This document shows positions 1 to 12,500 of a stretch of 64,000 nucleotides of DNA, piece by piece (positions within the stretch are counted from its first letter, which is position 1; the number at the start of each line of letters is the position of its first letter). Below the pieces are notes generated by a model. That model did no database searches. It was given only the letters and a program-made list of their open reading frames with translations, and was not told where the DNA came from. Location: the NCBI GenBank assembly GCA_002049455.2, contig KV918830.1, forward strand, positions 186,001 through 250,000, given 5' to 3'. Made by a program: the position numbers and the translations under genes. This stretch comes from Porphyra umbilicalis. Lineage: Eukaryota > Rhodophyta > Bangiophyceae > Bangiales > Bangiaceae.

Positions 1-1785
1 CGGAGACCGCTGCGTCAACGTAGTCGAGAGAGCGCGGTGGACATGGATGAGCCACCAATGTGCCGACAACGTGGGGCACACGAAAGAGCGAAGTAAGCAG
101 ACCGTAAGGGAATACAGAGGAAGGGAAGCACAGCTGCTGTTAGTCGCCATGCGAGAGGATTTCATCAACAAGTACGACAGAGAGAAAGGGCAGATCAACA
201 AACGCACATCGGCAACGGGTGGGGAAGTAACAATGGGCGAAAGACCCTGGCACTCACACGGGCGCGAAGAAGCGCTCATCCGAGAGCCGTCGAAGACACG
301 GCCGTCCTCGAAGGAGCAGTTCTGAGGCGATAGTGGGGGACCAGGAGGGGAGGGGTCGGGAGCGTGGGCGAGGCGGCGACGGCGGTGGCCGGCGGAATGC
401 AGAGCGACGCCGACACTGATTTATTCGGCGGGGAGAATGAAGTAGTGTGACGGTGGTGAGCGGGCGGGGTGACGACGGCGGGGGCTCGGGTGACGGCCGT
501 AGGGGGCCGAGCGACAGCGATGCGGGGCGGGGCGACGACGGAGGGTGGCGGCGCGACGACGATCGTGGCCACCGGAGGCGAGACGACGACGGTGGCGGCC
601 GCGGGGGTATCCTTCCAGGTGGTCCTCACAGACGACGTGTGGTGCAGAATGAGCCCAGACTGAGGACCGGGAGAAGATATTTCGTCGACCCACTTCCGGA
701 GGCAATGATGCAGACGATCCGAGTGCATTTTCCATCAGAGCGCAAGCCCACCTGCCCACCTCGACTAAAGCAGCCGTTGGGTCAGCTGAATTCGACAACC
801 CGCCAATTCCATTCCGATTCGTCCCCACCATCTCATCCGACATGTCACTTGGAAGAGAGCCCCGAGGTTCCATGATGCTCATTCGATGTGTGATTGTCGA
901 TGCCGACCACTGACGCCGCGCAGCGCGATGAAGATGAGGCAAGGGTATGGGCGTGGCGTCGTTCTGGCGACGTCGACAGCTACGACTCGAAATAGGAAGA
1001 GAAGCGCCGAACGCCTTCAGAGGGGAGCCAGCTTCGGATGGGGGCTGAGAAGCTGCATTCTTTATACTGCTGCGCGTGATTTCGCGACGAACTCTACTGC
1101 AACGGCTTGGGGAACCTGCTCCGACGGATACTCGTCGCAGAGGGCCTCCTCCGGTACGTCGGGTATTCAAGGTTCCGAAGTTCGCACGGCTGCATGTCCC
1201 ACTGCATGTCTTCCTGGGCCCACGCGTGGCTGACCTGAGAAGGATGCAGTGCTGCCAGTGCCTATGTCCCGCACGCGGCATAGTTTCGGACAGGTATTCG
1301 GCTCATCCCACAGACATGGACTCTCCGCCTACCGCGAGCTGTCGCAGACATCCTGTGGCAGAACGCGCCCCGCGCAGCAGGATGGGAGCTGTTGCGAATC
1401 GACCGCCCCCGCGGCCACCTCCCGCGCTGGCATGTCAACTAGCGCCTACGATACCTTTTCACAGGCAAGAGACGTGCCAGCAGTGGTACGGTATCATCGG
1501 CGCCCACTGTCACCCAGAGCGCGGCGAGCGGCGCACGACAGATACAGCAGGCACGAACCACAACTGCATCATAGCAATGTCTGGCTCTCCTCCCCTTCTT
1601 CCATACGCTGCCTTTTCGAGTGCATGGATCGAGCGCGTCACACTGTTTTGGTGGCTGTCAACCTTTGCAAGTGAGGATATCATGCACACAGACCAGCAGC
1701 GCCCCCATGCGTGGTCAAACGACGAAGTCGAATAACACGTGTACTTAGGTACGCCTTCACATAAATATTCGGTTCTTGCGATCTG
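1..1785. other. no supported gene
   Basis: Open frames occur on both strands here, but none shows a recognisable domain, plausible composition or repeat-independent conservation. Between about 430 and 620 the sequence is a GACGAC/GGCGGC-rich low-complexity stretch that holds frames open by itself. I see no RNA gene. Confidence 0.5.
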
Positions 1786-2034
1786 ATGTCGTATCTCAGA
1801 GGACAGTCGGGGGCCACCCCTGCTTTTCTTGCGGGCGGATCCGCCACCTCCGCCCCCATGTCCCCTTCCATGTCCCCTTTCCTGTTGCCTGAAGCACCAC
1901 GGCCTGCCTCACCGTCGGCAAGGCGGCCACCAAGACCGGCACCACGTGCCAGTTCACCGACGGCGCCGCCATCACGGACCTGTTTGCCAAAAGACGGACG
2001 CCCACGCCGCCGTAGTGTAACCCGGACGGCCACC

Positions 2035-2244
2035 GCGCTCCGTTCCGTGGACGGTGCGGACACTGAGTCGCCCCCCGCGCTCCTTCCCGTCGACGGCGCT
2101 GCCACCGAGACGGCCACCGCGCTCTGTCCCGTGGACGGCGCGGGCCCTGAGGCGGCCCCCACGCTCTTTCCCGTCGACGGCGCTGCCACCGAGACGGCCA
2201 CCGCGCTCTTTTCCGTCGACGGCGACGGCTCCGCCACGGCAACG
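2035..2244 (+). repeat. 42-bp tandem repeat, 5 copies
   Basis: Five head-to-tail 42-bp units start at 2035, 2077, 2119, 2161 and 2203. Each reads as 14 codons of the type AL-x-PVDGA-x-TE in one plus frame, with alternating CCCGTGGAC and CCCGTCGAC versions, which suggests a two-unit higher-order duplication. The array ends 23 bp before the transposase ATG at 2267. The coding reading is possible but unproved. Confidence 0.8.
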
Positions 2245-2266
2245 GCGTGCCTGCCCCACGAAGGCC

Positions 2267-3292
2267 ATGTTCTCTGAGGAGCAACGGCTCCACGCGCTGC
2301 AACTTTGCGACGAGGGGTATTCGATTGACGAGGTGGCCGTCATCATTGGCTGTCCGACGCACTCGATTGACCGCTGGCGGCGCGCACTGGCCGCTACGGG
2401 CTCCGTGTGGCAGGAACCTGAGATGAAGAACTCGCACGCTGACGCGGCCATGCGCAACGACGACCTCGTGCGGGCTGTGAAGTTGCTGGTGGAGTTGGAG
2501 CCTGTCGCATTTTTGCGCGACCACGTGGACCTGTTAGTCCCTCTCAGCACCTACTACCCCGAGGTGGACCACCGCTACGTCAGCTCCGCCACCGTCTACC
2601 GCGTCTTGCGCCATCTCGGCTACACGCGCAAACGGGTCGAGCGTCTTTTCCTCGAGCGCTCAGATCAAAAGCAGCGCGAGTTCGCCGTCATGATCAACCA
2701 GCTCCCGGTCCGCTGTCTGGTCAGTGTCGACCAGACGCATACTGACGGCGGCGACGTGTACCGGAACTTCGGCCGGACGTTGCGCGGTGACCGGTGCGAT
2801 CTGCTGGACCGCGACCCGCGGACCGTGCCGAGGACAAGCACGATGATGGCGGTCTCCATGACGCAGGGATTAGTGTGGTCTCAGACCGTTGTGCTGGGCC
2901 CGGCGCAGACGTCGGACGCCTGGTGCCTCTTTTTGCAATGCCTAGACACGAGGATGAACAAGTATGTGCCTGGATTGCCCTGGGCTTTGCAGCCCGTCGC
3001 CTGCGTCGTCTTGTACGACAATGCAGGCATCCATGATGAGGCGGGCGATGCCTTTATGCAGAAGAGCGGCATCCACCACGTCCGCCTACCTCCTTACTCC
3101 CCCAACTTGATGCCCGTTGAGGAAGTGTTCGCCGAGCTCAAGAAGCACGTGTAAGACCTCGTCCACGCCAACGCGCAGGACTTGGACAAGCCCATGCAGC
3201 TGATGGCGGCAGCCGTGGGGCGCTTGACTTTGCGGCAGATTTTCGGCCAGTTCCAGCGCATGGCAGAGAAGGTGGACGAGTTGCTGCTCTGA
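2267..3292 (+). pseudogene. IS630/Tc1-mariner-type DDE transposase, in-frame stop near the 3' end
   Basis: This is a cut-and-paste DNA transposase. From the ATG at 2267 the protein opens with a helix-turn-helix (residues about 1-45, FSEEQRLHALQLCDEGYSI then IDRWRRAL). A DDE_3-type RNase H-like core follows: first Asp in VSVDQTH, second Asp in VLYDNAGIH, Glu in PYSPNLMPVEE, a DD33-34E spacing normal for the Tc1/IS630 group. The frame meets TAA at 3152-3154 straight after KKHV, then stays open in the same frame for 45 more codons to TGA at 3290-3292 (DLVHANAQ...KVDELLL, amphipathic helix-like). The original protein was therefore probably about 341 aa and this copy lacks its last 46 residues. 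The longer frame upstream of 2267 runs into the 42-bp repeats and is unlikely to be translated. I could not find terminal inverted repeats by eye. Confidence 0.85.
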
Positions 3293-3564
3293 TTCTCCGA
3301 GTGCTTGCTGGCCGCTGTGTTTTTGCTCGGCCGCCGGAGTGCAACGCGTCTTTCTTTCGTGCGTACTTGCCACCGTTCTTTTGTTTCAGTCTCTGTCTCT
3401 CGCGCGCCATCCCTTTTCCGGTCAAACCGGCAGGTGAACGGCCTGCAACCGCACGTGAATGCCACCTACCCCACCGCGTCGACCCTCTCCACGCATCATC
3501 CCTCAACCGCCACAAGGACCTCTTTTGCGCAGCGCAAGAGCGATGAAGCTGTCGTTTCCGCGCC

Positions 3565-4020
3565 GCCGCGACGGCCAATGCCGCCGACGAGCGCGCACCG
3601 CCGGCGCCGTCCCGCCGCCGCCAACGGGCGGCGCCAAGGATGCTAGCGTCCCCGCGCCACGGCGACGGCCACTGCCGCCGACGAGTGCGCACCGCCGGTG
3701 CCGTCCCGCGGCAGCCAACGTGCGGCGCCAATGACGCTGGCGTCGCCGCGCCACCACGACGGCCACTGCCACCGACGAGTGCGCACCGCCGGCGCCGTCC
3801 CGCCGCCGCCGACGTGCGGCGCCAGGGACGCTGGCGTCCCCGCGCCGCCGCGACGGCCACTGCCACCGACGAGTGCGCATTGCCGGCGCCGTCCCGCCGC
3901 CACCGACGTGCGGCGCCAAGGACGCTGGCGTCGCCGCGCCGTAGCGACGCCGCGCCGCCTCGGCAGCCACTGTCGCCGATGAGGGCGGATCGTCGGTGCC
4001 GTCCAGCCGCCGCCGACGCG
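3565..4020. repeat. 94-bp minisatellite, 4 clear units plus degenerate tail
   Basis: Units start at 3565, 3659, 3753 and 3847, exactly 94 bp apart, then decay after 3941. Each carries the segment ACGGCCACTGCC followed by GACGAGTGCGCA and a GGCGCCGTCCCGCCGCC core. Since 94 is not a multiple of three, the long open frames across it on both strands shift frame from unit to unit, so the array is probably non-coding. Confidence 0.9.
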
Positions 4021-5130
4021 CGACCGCAGCACCGATTCGCGTCTATCTTCAGCGCTGACCCGACAAGCGTCGGCGGGGGCGTAGGGATTGGTGGTGGCGG
4101 CGTGATGATTGCCTGCTGCGGAGGCAGAGGCGTGGCGGCGTAAAGCCACAGCACACAAACGACGTGGTGGCGGGCGACGCTGCGCTGAACTCGCCGCCCG
4201 CCACCGCCGTGGGCGTTCTCCACGGCTTGGCGGCACCCACCCGGGCAAAAGGCGCGGCCGCGCGAATGTTCAGCACACAGGCGGACTGGTAGCGATCAGC
4301 GCCGTGCTGGCATCGACGCCCGCCATCGCCGCGGGGGTGCTCCAAGCGCCTGTGGCCGCCGCCTTCATGCCCACGCTACCCCGCCCGCCGCGTCATCCCA
4401 CCCCCGCCACGGGCGGGTCCCAGTCTTCTGCGCAGCGCGCCGCCTCGGCGGCCACTGATTGTCGGCGCCGTCCCGCCGCCGCCTATGCGGGCCGCAAAGG
4501 ACAACGCGCGCCGCCAAGTACGCTGGCGTCGCCGCCCCGCCTCGGCGGCCGCTGCTACCGATACGGCGCCGTTCTGCCGCCGGCGAGGCGCGCCGTCAAG
4601 GACGCTGGCGTCGCCGCGCTATCACGACTGCCACTGCCGTTGATGAGCGCGCATCATCGGCGCCGTCCCGCCGCCGTCGACGCGAGAACGGGGCATCTGT
4701 GCGCGCCTATTGTCGGTGCCGACCCGAAACGCGTCGGCGGTGGCGTAAGGCTTGGCGGCCGCGGCGGTAGAGGCGCAGCTGCGCCAAGCCGTTGCACATA
4801 GTCGGCCCGGTGGCGGGCGGCGCCGTTCTGGTATCGCCGCCGGCCACCGCATCTGGCGTCGTGCACGGATTGGCGGCACCGGAGCCGAACGCGCGAACGC
4901 GTGAAGGCGCAGCACGCAGGCGGCCCGGTGCCGAACGGCGGCGTCCTGATATTGCCGCCCGCCACCGCCGTGGAGGTGATGCATCCCTAGTGGCCGCCGG
5001 GGGGAGTTGTCAGTCCCCCGTGGCCGTCACCTGCCCCAAAGCACCACACCCCGTGCGCATCACCCTACGACAGCCACCGGCACGCTGGCGACGCCGCGGG
5101 GGGCGCGCCTCCGTGCAGCATGGTGCCGTG
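4021..5130. repeat. degenerate higher-order duplication of the 94-bp array and its flank
   Basis: Copies of the 94-bp unit reappear, decayed, at about 4440-4690. The sequence after each array matches too: GTCGGCGG-x-GGCGTA occurs near 4069 and 4734, and the segment ending TTGGCGGCACC near 4232 and 4873. This indicates an old tandem duplication of a block of about 650 bp. No gene is supported here. Confidence 0.65.
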
Positions 5131-5711
5131 TAACGCTGTGTCGACCAGTGCAGCGCCGAGTGCGCCGTCGGTCACCGACGCGAGAAGAGTGACACCCCGC
5201 AGTCGACACGGGAGTTCTCAACCTTCAACGGATTCCACCTGGGCCGTCGGAACATTCCCTGCCCGTGCAACACGCCCAGCGCGATCCACACGACCTTTGT
5301 TTCACTCTTTGGCCACTGTGGGCACCACCAGGGGAGGTTGGGCACTGTGGCATCAAGTGCGCGGCACGCATAAAATAGACAGGCTTCCAACAGACGATGT
5401 CCAGGTTTCGAGTTCAATCTGTGCGCGCAAAGACTGGGAGGATGGCCTCAAGACTACAGCAATGACGTCTTGCAGAGCCGCCCGACTCAACCCGAGACGC
5501 ATACCACCGCCCTGCGACCCATCACCACCCTACACACAACCTCATACGCCCACCTCCACCCTACACGCCACCTCAAACGCATGTGCACAACTGCACACGC
5601 ATGTGACGACTGTAATCGACGCCCGAATCACGTGTCCGACGGGCCGCGCACAGGTGCTGACGCACTATCATCGGTGGTGTCTGCTGTAGTAGCTGCGGCC
5701 CTACCGGCGCA
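5131..5711. other. no supported gene
   Basis: No domain or conserved frame is visible. Positions 5500-5590 form a C/A-rich stretch with loosely repeated CACCCTACAC/CACCTC words. Confidence 0.4.
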
Positions 5712-7053
5712 CTATTGCAAGGCGTCGACATTCATGAAGACCGACTCGCCTGCGCGTGCGGCGGCGGCAGCTGGCAGCGTGTCGCCAGAGGCGGAGCCGA
5801 GTCGCGACTGCTGCTGGGCAGTGGGGGAGGCCGCCAACTTGCCCTTGCGTCGTACGAGCGTCTCCACGGCGAGGGCGACGCTGGAGAGCAACGCCGGCTG
5901 CAAGGTCGGGGGCATACCAGAACAGGGCCATTCCGCGACTTGGGCAGCCGACAAAATGCCTGACATGAGGGAGTAGCCCCTGACGTGCGTCGCCAGGGCC
6001 CCCTTCATGAGAGCGGACGCTTGTTCTGGGTCTGCATCTGCGACAGGGCAGTGGCACATCTTTTCAATAACCATGTGTGCCACACAGAGCGGCGTGCTGC
6101 TGCCGAAGGCTTTGTCGTAGAAAAACGGCATCTCGGCCGAGAAGGCCCCCCGCGTGCGGGTCGGCCACAGACTGTCGGGGTTGACGGCGACTGTCTCGTT
6201 CTCGGGAAGCGGGTAGACTGTCGACTGCCCGGTTTTCTTGCGCCTTCGCATTGCCCTTTCCCTTGGTGCTGCGCTGCGGCGCCTCCGCCGGCGACTTGGC
6301 CTTGCTGATGGCGGCGGCGTAGAGGCCCATGCGACCGCCCGGCGGGCCGCGCTGCCCCTTGCGGCTGCCTCTGCCACTGTGCTGTTTCGCAACGGCGCTG
6401 TTCCGGTCCTCGTTGTCAGTGGACTCGTCCTCCGTGGCGCCGTCATCGTCACCGCCGTCGACGTCGCTCTCAACGGCGTTGGCGGCGCGGCGGTTCGCTT
6501 CCACAGCGCCTTCGTCGCGATTCTCAACCAGAGCGTCAAAGGCCACCTTGTTGCTGCCTTGGAGCACGGACGCCTGGCTGCCATTGGACTGCAGCAGCTT
6601 GATCGACTCGCCCAGGTCGACGCCCGCAGCGCAGGTGTTGGCCCGCAGCCGCGACACATTGCGCCGCCGTTCGGCGCCCATCTCGGAAGCGGCCGCCGAG
6701 ACGCTCTGCGTGCTGTCAACAAGGTTCTTGACAGTCTCGTCCTTCATCATGACGCAGACAAAGTCCGACTCATCCAGGTCACGCTTGCACGTCTTGTGGA
6801 GTAGACGCCCATCCTTCAGCTGCCACCGGTCCAGAGCATACGTCTGGGTGCCGAACTGGAGCCCCGTCAGACCGCACACGCCGCAGAGCTTGAGGTGGAT
6901 GCACTTCGCGTCACCACACTGGCCCTTCTTGTGGAAGGGGTGGTCCGCGGGCAAGCTGTGGCGGCAGAGCGTTTGGCGTAGAGGGCAGGTGCGCGCCGTG
7001 TGACCGCTCCCGTCCGGCGGCGCCACGTAGTGGCAAATGCCACACATCTTCAT
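5712..7053 (-). CDS. hypothetical Cys/His-rich (zinc-binding-like) protein, frame change inside
   Basis: I do not recognise this gene. Read leftward from the ATG at 7053-7051, the protein starts MKMCGICHYV and has a Cys/His cluster over the first 75 residues or so (CGIC, then H...C, then CGDAKC, HLKLCGVC), which looks like two structural zinc sites. A helical Ala/Glu/Arg-rich part and an acidic tract (DGGDDDGATEDESTDNED) follow. Near 6240 the plausible coding moves to another frame, which continues VYPLPENETVAVNPDSLWP and ends at the stop at 5712. That second part contains MPFFYDKAFGSSTPLCVAHMV and a long hydrophobic-helical section. A short intron, a one-base indel or an assembly error could explain the switch. 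A longer upstream frame exists but lacks an ATG with good context. The gene could be host or element-derived; there is no neighbour to decide. Confidence 0.45.
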
Positions 7054-8730
7054 GTTGGGATGGGTGGGGATGGCGGCAGGGATGAGCGGGGAGAGGAAGA
7101 AAAGACGACACAAGCCACACAGACGCCACCCGTGTAAGGCCAAGAGGTCGTGAGTACTCTGCCACGGCTGAAATGGGGCGATCAACGGACGCGGCAGAGT
7201 GGCGAGGCGCGCCACAGCAACTAGGCAGCCGCGTCCTCCCGTCAAAGCCATCAAGGGTGGCCCACGTGGCCCTGCGCCGCTCTCCATTACGGCATCCCCC
7301 CCACACCCCCCACAGAACAATCATGAGTGCCCCACGGCGCCTCAACGCCCCCCCCCAGCGCGCGGAGAGCACCGACGCGCCACGCCGAACAGCCCCAGGA
7401 TGCATCTCCGCGGCGGGTGATTGCAAAAGAGGCCCGACCAAAGTGGCAAACGATGGCAAGGCGCCACGGCGTGGGGCCCATTCAGCCACTCATTCGCACG
7501 TACCGCTACAAAAGAGAAGGCGATGGGGTGGCAAAAACAACGTCACAGAGCAAACTTTACCTGAAGAGACGGTACGGGGCATCACATGGCCCGCATGACT
7601 CGCATCGACTGCCGCTGTGGGAGCAGTGCAGTGCTTGCCGGTGGCAAAAGCGGAGCCGCGCTGGCCGCCATCATACCCGCAGGGCGCCAAGTAAAATATG
7701 CGGAAGCGGGCAGCAAACCGGAAGGGCGATCACTGCCGATTTGGAGAGCAGCCGCCGATGACCGTAGAGGGCGCCCAGGGGAGCGTCCAGGAGGTGGGCG
7801 CCGAGGGGATGCCATTCGTGTTGAAAGTGGAACGCAGCGGACCAGTGCGGAGACCGGGGGGGAGGGATCCCACCCCGCGGTGTGCTGCCAGGAGCATGGT
7901 GGGCGTGTGGGCGCGCCTGTTGCGCCAAAACTGGGCTTTGATGATACCCGTGCCGCTGACAGAGAAGCATGCGGTGAGACCAGGGAGAGAGAATGAAATC
8001 GTCGGTAATCATGGCATTTTATTGGCCCTCGGATTCCCCCAGCTCTCGTGAGGCACTCGGGATTTAGTGGTCCACTTCGGGTTTGGGCAAACGTTGACAA
8101 CATCTAAGGTTGCAATTTATAGAAAAGCACCATAGCTGTCCGGAAAGCTCTCCTATTCTTATTCTTAGACGTCTTGGATACTAAACTGCGTTTGATAAAA
8201 TGAATAAAAAACAAGGTGACTTGTGTGTCGTATCAGTGCCTGTCAAGCCATGCATTTGTGGGCTCATGTTGGGCGTTCATTTGTTGTGGGTTCCCAATGA
8301 GGGTCACGCACCACAACGTTACCGCACAGTTCGCTCACACTGCTCGTGCTTCGCATTCGCACCCTCGGCCACGGCCCCTCTCTTTCTTCTCGAGCTCTCC
8401 TGTGCCGGCACGTTATGGCGCCCAAGCGGCAGCAGAGCGAGCATCTGGGGAGTCTGGGGATCAATTTCGTTCTGCACGCACGTGCTTAACAGATCTACGA
8501 TTGCCTGGCCCTCCTTTCGCGTGGAGCCGCACAGAGTTTCAAACTGCGCCAACTCATGGTATGCACGTACCGCGACATTTTACCGACGACGACGGTTGTG
8601 CAGCACGCCTGAAGCGTGCTGAATGGCGCGTCCGAGGCGTGTCACTGCCCGTTTTCGGGGTGCGCCACACAGTGCGTGCCAAATCCTGAATGAGCACGAT
8701 CAGGGTGTGATCAGAATATATCTTTGCATG
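7054..8730. other. no supported gene; AT-richer patch at 8070-8210
   Basis: Overlapping frames exist but none has a recognisable domain. Positions 8070-8210 are clearly more AT-rich than the surroundings. The end of this stretch is the left flank of the LTR element that follows. Confidence 0.4.
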
Positions 8731-8735
8731 CAAAC

Positions 8736-9283
8736 TGTAGCACAACCCCGTAGCAACGGTCCCGGGGAGGGAAGCAACCCACCGCGGCCCGCCCAAAGAA
8801 CGTGCCCCCTTTGGGATCACCCGATCCGGGAAGAGGAGCCGCCAAAGGTACAAGACAACAGGCGCGGTTTACTTGCCGGCGACGACGGTGCCACCCTCCG
8901 TCGTCGCCCTTCGTCCTCAATCGGGCGACCACCGTTACGGGGGCCCAATTCCCCTAATGGGAATTGGCCCCCACCACCGACCAACCAAGACAACTAAGTA
9001 CAATACGAGGCAAATCCCCCAATGCAATAAGTAGAGACGAGAAGAATCGCGGCTGCCGGGGCGCGCCTGGCGTGGCAGCCCCTGGGGAGGCCGCGCGGAG
9101 GCGCGCGTGGGCCCCATAACCGCCACGGCGCGCGGCGCGGGGAAGGGGCGCGGGGTCCACGCCGCCGCTCCCCACGTGGCCGTGTGGCCCGTGCCGCGCA
9201 TCCTGCTGCTTGCCACCCGCGGGCCGCGTCCCTCCGGCCCCCGTTGGGGGTTGCAAGAGCCACTCACGCCCCGTGGTGGTACA
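8736..9283 (-). repeat. 3' LTR of the chromovirus
   Basis: This copy is about 95% identical by eye to 21000-21547 and lies in the same orientation. Its inner edge is next to a purine tract on the minus strand. Confidence 0.93.
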
Positions 9284-9286
9284 TTA

Positions 9287-9295
9287 CCCCCTTCC
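9287..9295 (-). promoter_or_regulatory. polypurine tract of the chromovirus
   Basis: On the minus strand GGAAGGGGG lies 3 nt from the inner edge of the 3' LTR. This is the expected place and composition for the plus-strand primer of an LTR element. Confidence 0.7.
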
Positions 9296-9506
9296 AAGCG
9301 ACCGCCGTCCTCGGCGGCGCAGGGCGGGGTCGGCTCGACCCGGAGGACCCGTGCCGCGGACGGCAGCGGGGCGGCGCGCCCAAGTGGCGGCCGCGGCGTC
9401 GGCGGCGTCGGCCGGCGCAGCCACAGACGGGTGCCGAGCGCCGGGGACCACCGCGGCGTCGGCAGCGGCGGAGACGACGGGCACCGCGCCCCGGGGTCCT
9501 TAGGGC

Positions 9507-12500
9507 ATGGCGACGCAACGCCTGCGCTCGACGACCCCGCCTCCCGTGCCGGGCGGTGCCGCGGCGTTGGCGGCGGCCGGAGGTACGCCCGGAGGCGAGG
9601 CGTCGGCCGCGGCGGCGGGGGCCGCCGGCCGCGGGGGCGGCGGATCGGTGGGGCGGCGTCCCGTGACGGCGAGACGGGGTGCGTCGGCAGCGTCGTCGGC
9701 GGCGTCCGGAGGGCGGTCGCGCTTGGAGCTCGCGGAGAATCTGGTTCGAAAGGCGATATGGGCCCGGGTGCCCGACCGGGACCATCTGCGACAGACGCCT
9801 CGGCCGCCTCGGACGCTTCCGCTGGGACTACGGGACCCAGTCCCCAACACGGTCGTTCTCCAGCCGCCGGCGGCCCGGGCACCGCTGCCCGTCGGGGTGC
9901 CGATTGAGGTCGCGGACGCCTGCTATGTGGACGGCGAGGGCCCTTGGCCGACGGTGCGCGTCGCGTCCGCGGGCGCCATGCCGAGACCCGGCGACACGGC
10001 GGCCATCGACGAGGCATGGACCCGTATGCTCACCGTGGGCGAGGCGGGCGGGCACTCGGCCCCGGACGCGGCGCCGAACGTCTTGAAGTCGTTGGCCGCC
10101 GTCGACCGCCCGCTCGCCGCCGAGTACTTCCGCCACATTCTGCAGGTAAACGAGGTCGCCGTACTCCTGCCGGAGCCGATGGCGGACTTCACCGAGATGT
10201 TCTGCATCGACGGCGCCTTGGGGTTCGCGTGACTGTCGGCGCTACAGCGGCAGCTGCCGACCCTGCGGGAGACGACGTGCGGGGACGTGAGCGTCGGGTT
10301 GGAGTTTTGGGTGGGGCGTCAGCCCCTACTCACCTTTGTGCCGGTCCCCGAGGACGACTAGGCCAACGAGCGGGACGCCCGCATGATGGGGCGGCTCGCG
10401 CCAGTGGCCCACGCGGGTCATGGCGCAATGCGCCTGCCGCTGCGTGAGTCCGCCGACCGGACGTTCCTCCTCCCGCCGGCTCCCTCCGACTGGGACTTCG
10501 TTTTTGCCGCGCCGCGGCTGCTTCCTTAGTTCTTGCCGCGGGTCTTCACCCATCACGCGCACCGCCTCGCTACGGCGACGAGGGACGCCTTTCTTGGCGT
10601 AGCGCGCCTCGCGGCGACGTGTGCGATGGAAAGCGCCGTCCTTGCTGCGTACGAGCGGGACCGCTGCTTGTTCCGGCCCCAGGCCTTGGCAACGTGGGCG
10701 CTCACCCGCTTTGGGGCGCTGGCCCTCGCCCAAGGGGACACTCGGCGGGACACAACTCTGCGCCCCACCCTGGCGGCGTGGCCGCACGTCCCGTGGCGCC
10801 TTGTGCGCCAGCGCCTTTCTTACTTCATTCCGGGGAAGGCACCTCCAACAATCCCCTACGCCCACTGGGCGACGATGATGAGCGCTGAGCGCCACTGGGT
10901 GGGCGTAGCGCCCTGCGCGTCTTCGCCGACCGGGTTGGGGTGCACGGAGGCCGCCCTCGAGGCGGACGTGCCGCCGGGGTTTCTCTGCGTGGAAATCGGC
11001 GGGGACGGGTACGGTGCTCCGCACCCGGCGGCGTCCGCCGAGCCCCGTGGGGCCAGCGAGGCTGGTCCGCCGCGGTCCTTGCGGTCGAACCCCAAGGAGG
11101 CAGCGCCGACGCTTCTTCGGACGCGGGTGGTGCCGCATCGCTTGGCGGCGGGGCAGGACGTGCGGGCGGCCGCGGTGGGGCCGACCCAGGCGGGGGCCAG
11201 CGGTATCCCCCCGCCGGTGTGGCCGCTGCCGGGTGGGAGCCACCGGCGCACGCTGGGGACCGCGGGGGTCGCGACTACCCGGCCGGCGGTGGCGCGGCCC
11301 GGCCCGGCGGCGAGGGGGCCGGTACCAGTGGCCCGCGCCACGGCGGAGGCTGCCAGCCCGGTAGTGACGACGGCGGCGGCGAGTACGGCGGCGGGTACCG
11401 CGGGGGCAGCGGCTACTACAGCGCCAGCGGCCGCGGCAGCGGGGACGGCGAAGGCGGATACCGCGGCAGTGTCGACCGCGTCGGCGAGTACCGCGGCGGT
11501 GGCGGCTTCAGTTGCGGCGAGTACTGCAGCGGCGGCGGCCGCGGCGGAGAGGGCCGCGACGGCGGATACCGCGGCGGTGATGGCCGCGGGAACGACCGCC
11601 GCGACGACCAGCGCGGTGGCGGGTACCGCGGCGGCGACGACCGCAGCGGCGAGTACGACGGCGAATATCGCGGTGGCGACGGCCGCGCCGGCTGGTACGA
11701 CGGCGGCGAGTATCACAGCGTTGGCGACCGCGGCGGCGAATACCGCGACGGCGGGTGCCGCGGTGGTGCCGACCGCGGGTACGACCGGTACGGCGGCGGA
11801 TACCGAGGAGCGGATGACCGCGGGTACGACGGGTACCCCGGCGGTGGCTACCACGGCGGGGACGCCCGCGGAGACGAGCAACTCGGCGGCGGCTACAACG
11901 GGGGAGGCCAGGCCGGTTGATGGGGCGAAGGTGCTGGCGCGCCCGGAGCCGAGGGCTCTCGGGGTGATGACCCCCGTCCCGAGTACGGCCGGGGCCATGG
12001 CGGTGGGCAGCGCCATTGGGCGCCACCTTCGGTGCCGCCCCGCGACGGACATGGGTGTCCGAGACGTGGCGGGGGTGAGGCCCCGCTGACGCCGCCGCGC
12101 CGAGAGCCCACACCCGCGGCGTCGCCGGTGCGCCCGCGCCGGGAGCCCGCGCCCGATGCACCCCCGCCAGCGCCGCCGCCGGTGTTGTCGGCGGGGGGTC
12201 CGCCGGTGTCCGGACGTTCCCTCGCTCCTGCCGGTGCCGCCGCGTGTCCGACCCTGCCGCCTCCGGAGATGCCGGTCGCGCCGCCGCGCTCCCCGCCGCG
12301 GGGAGCTGCTGTGCCCCCGCCGGTGCTGCCGGTGTCGGGGCGGTCCGCCGCTCCTGCCGGGAACGCCACGTCGCCGACCCTTTCATCCCCGCGGTTGCCG
12401 CCCGCGGCGCCGCCGGTTTCGGCTGTGGACGCTTCGGCGCCTGCTTCTGCCCCGTTCCCGCGCCCGCGTTCGGCGGTTGCGTTTGCCGCGCGCCCTGCCA

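Noticed and set aside
421-1281. 286-aa minus-strand frame
   Set aside because: Low-complexity Arg/Ala sequence, no recognisable motif, and alternative frames equally open.
3503-4248. Arg/Ala-rich coding frames on both strands
   Set aside because: The 94-bp period shifts frame in each unit, so the composition is produced by the repeat.
8200-8689. Small plus-strand frames near 8.2-8.7 kb as genes
   Set aside because: No domain, composition unremarkable, overlapping frames on both strands; not enough support.
10856-12052. 398-aa Ala/Val-rich minus-strand frame inside the chromovirus
   Set aside because: It is complementary to a Gly/Tyr/Asp/Arg repeat frame; alanine runs arise from the GCN complement of GGC/GCC-rich repeats.
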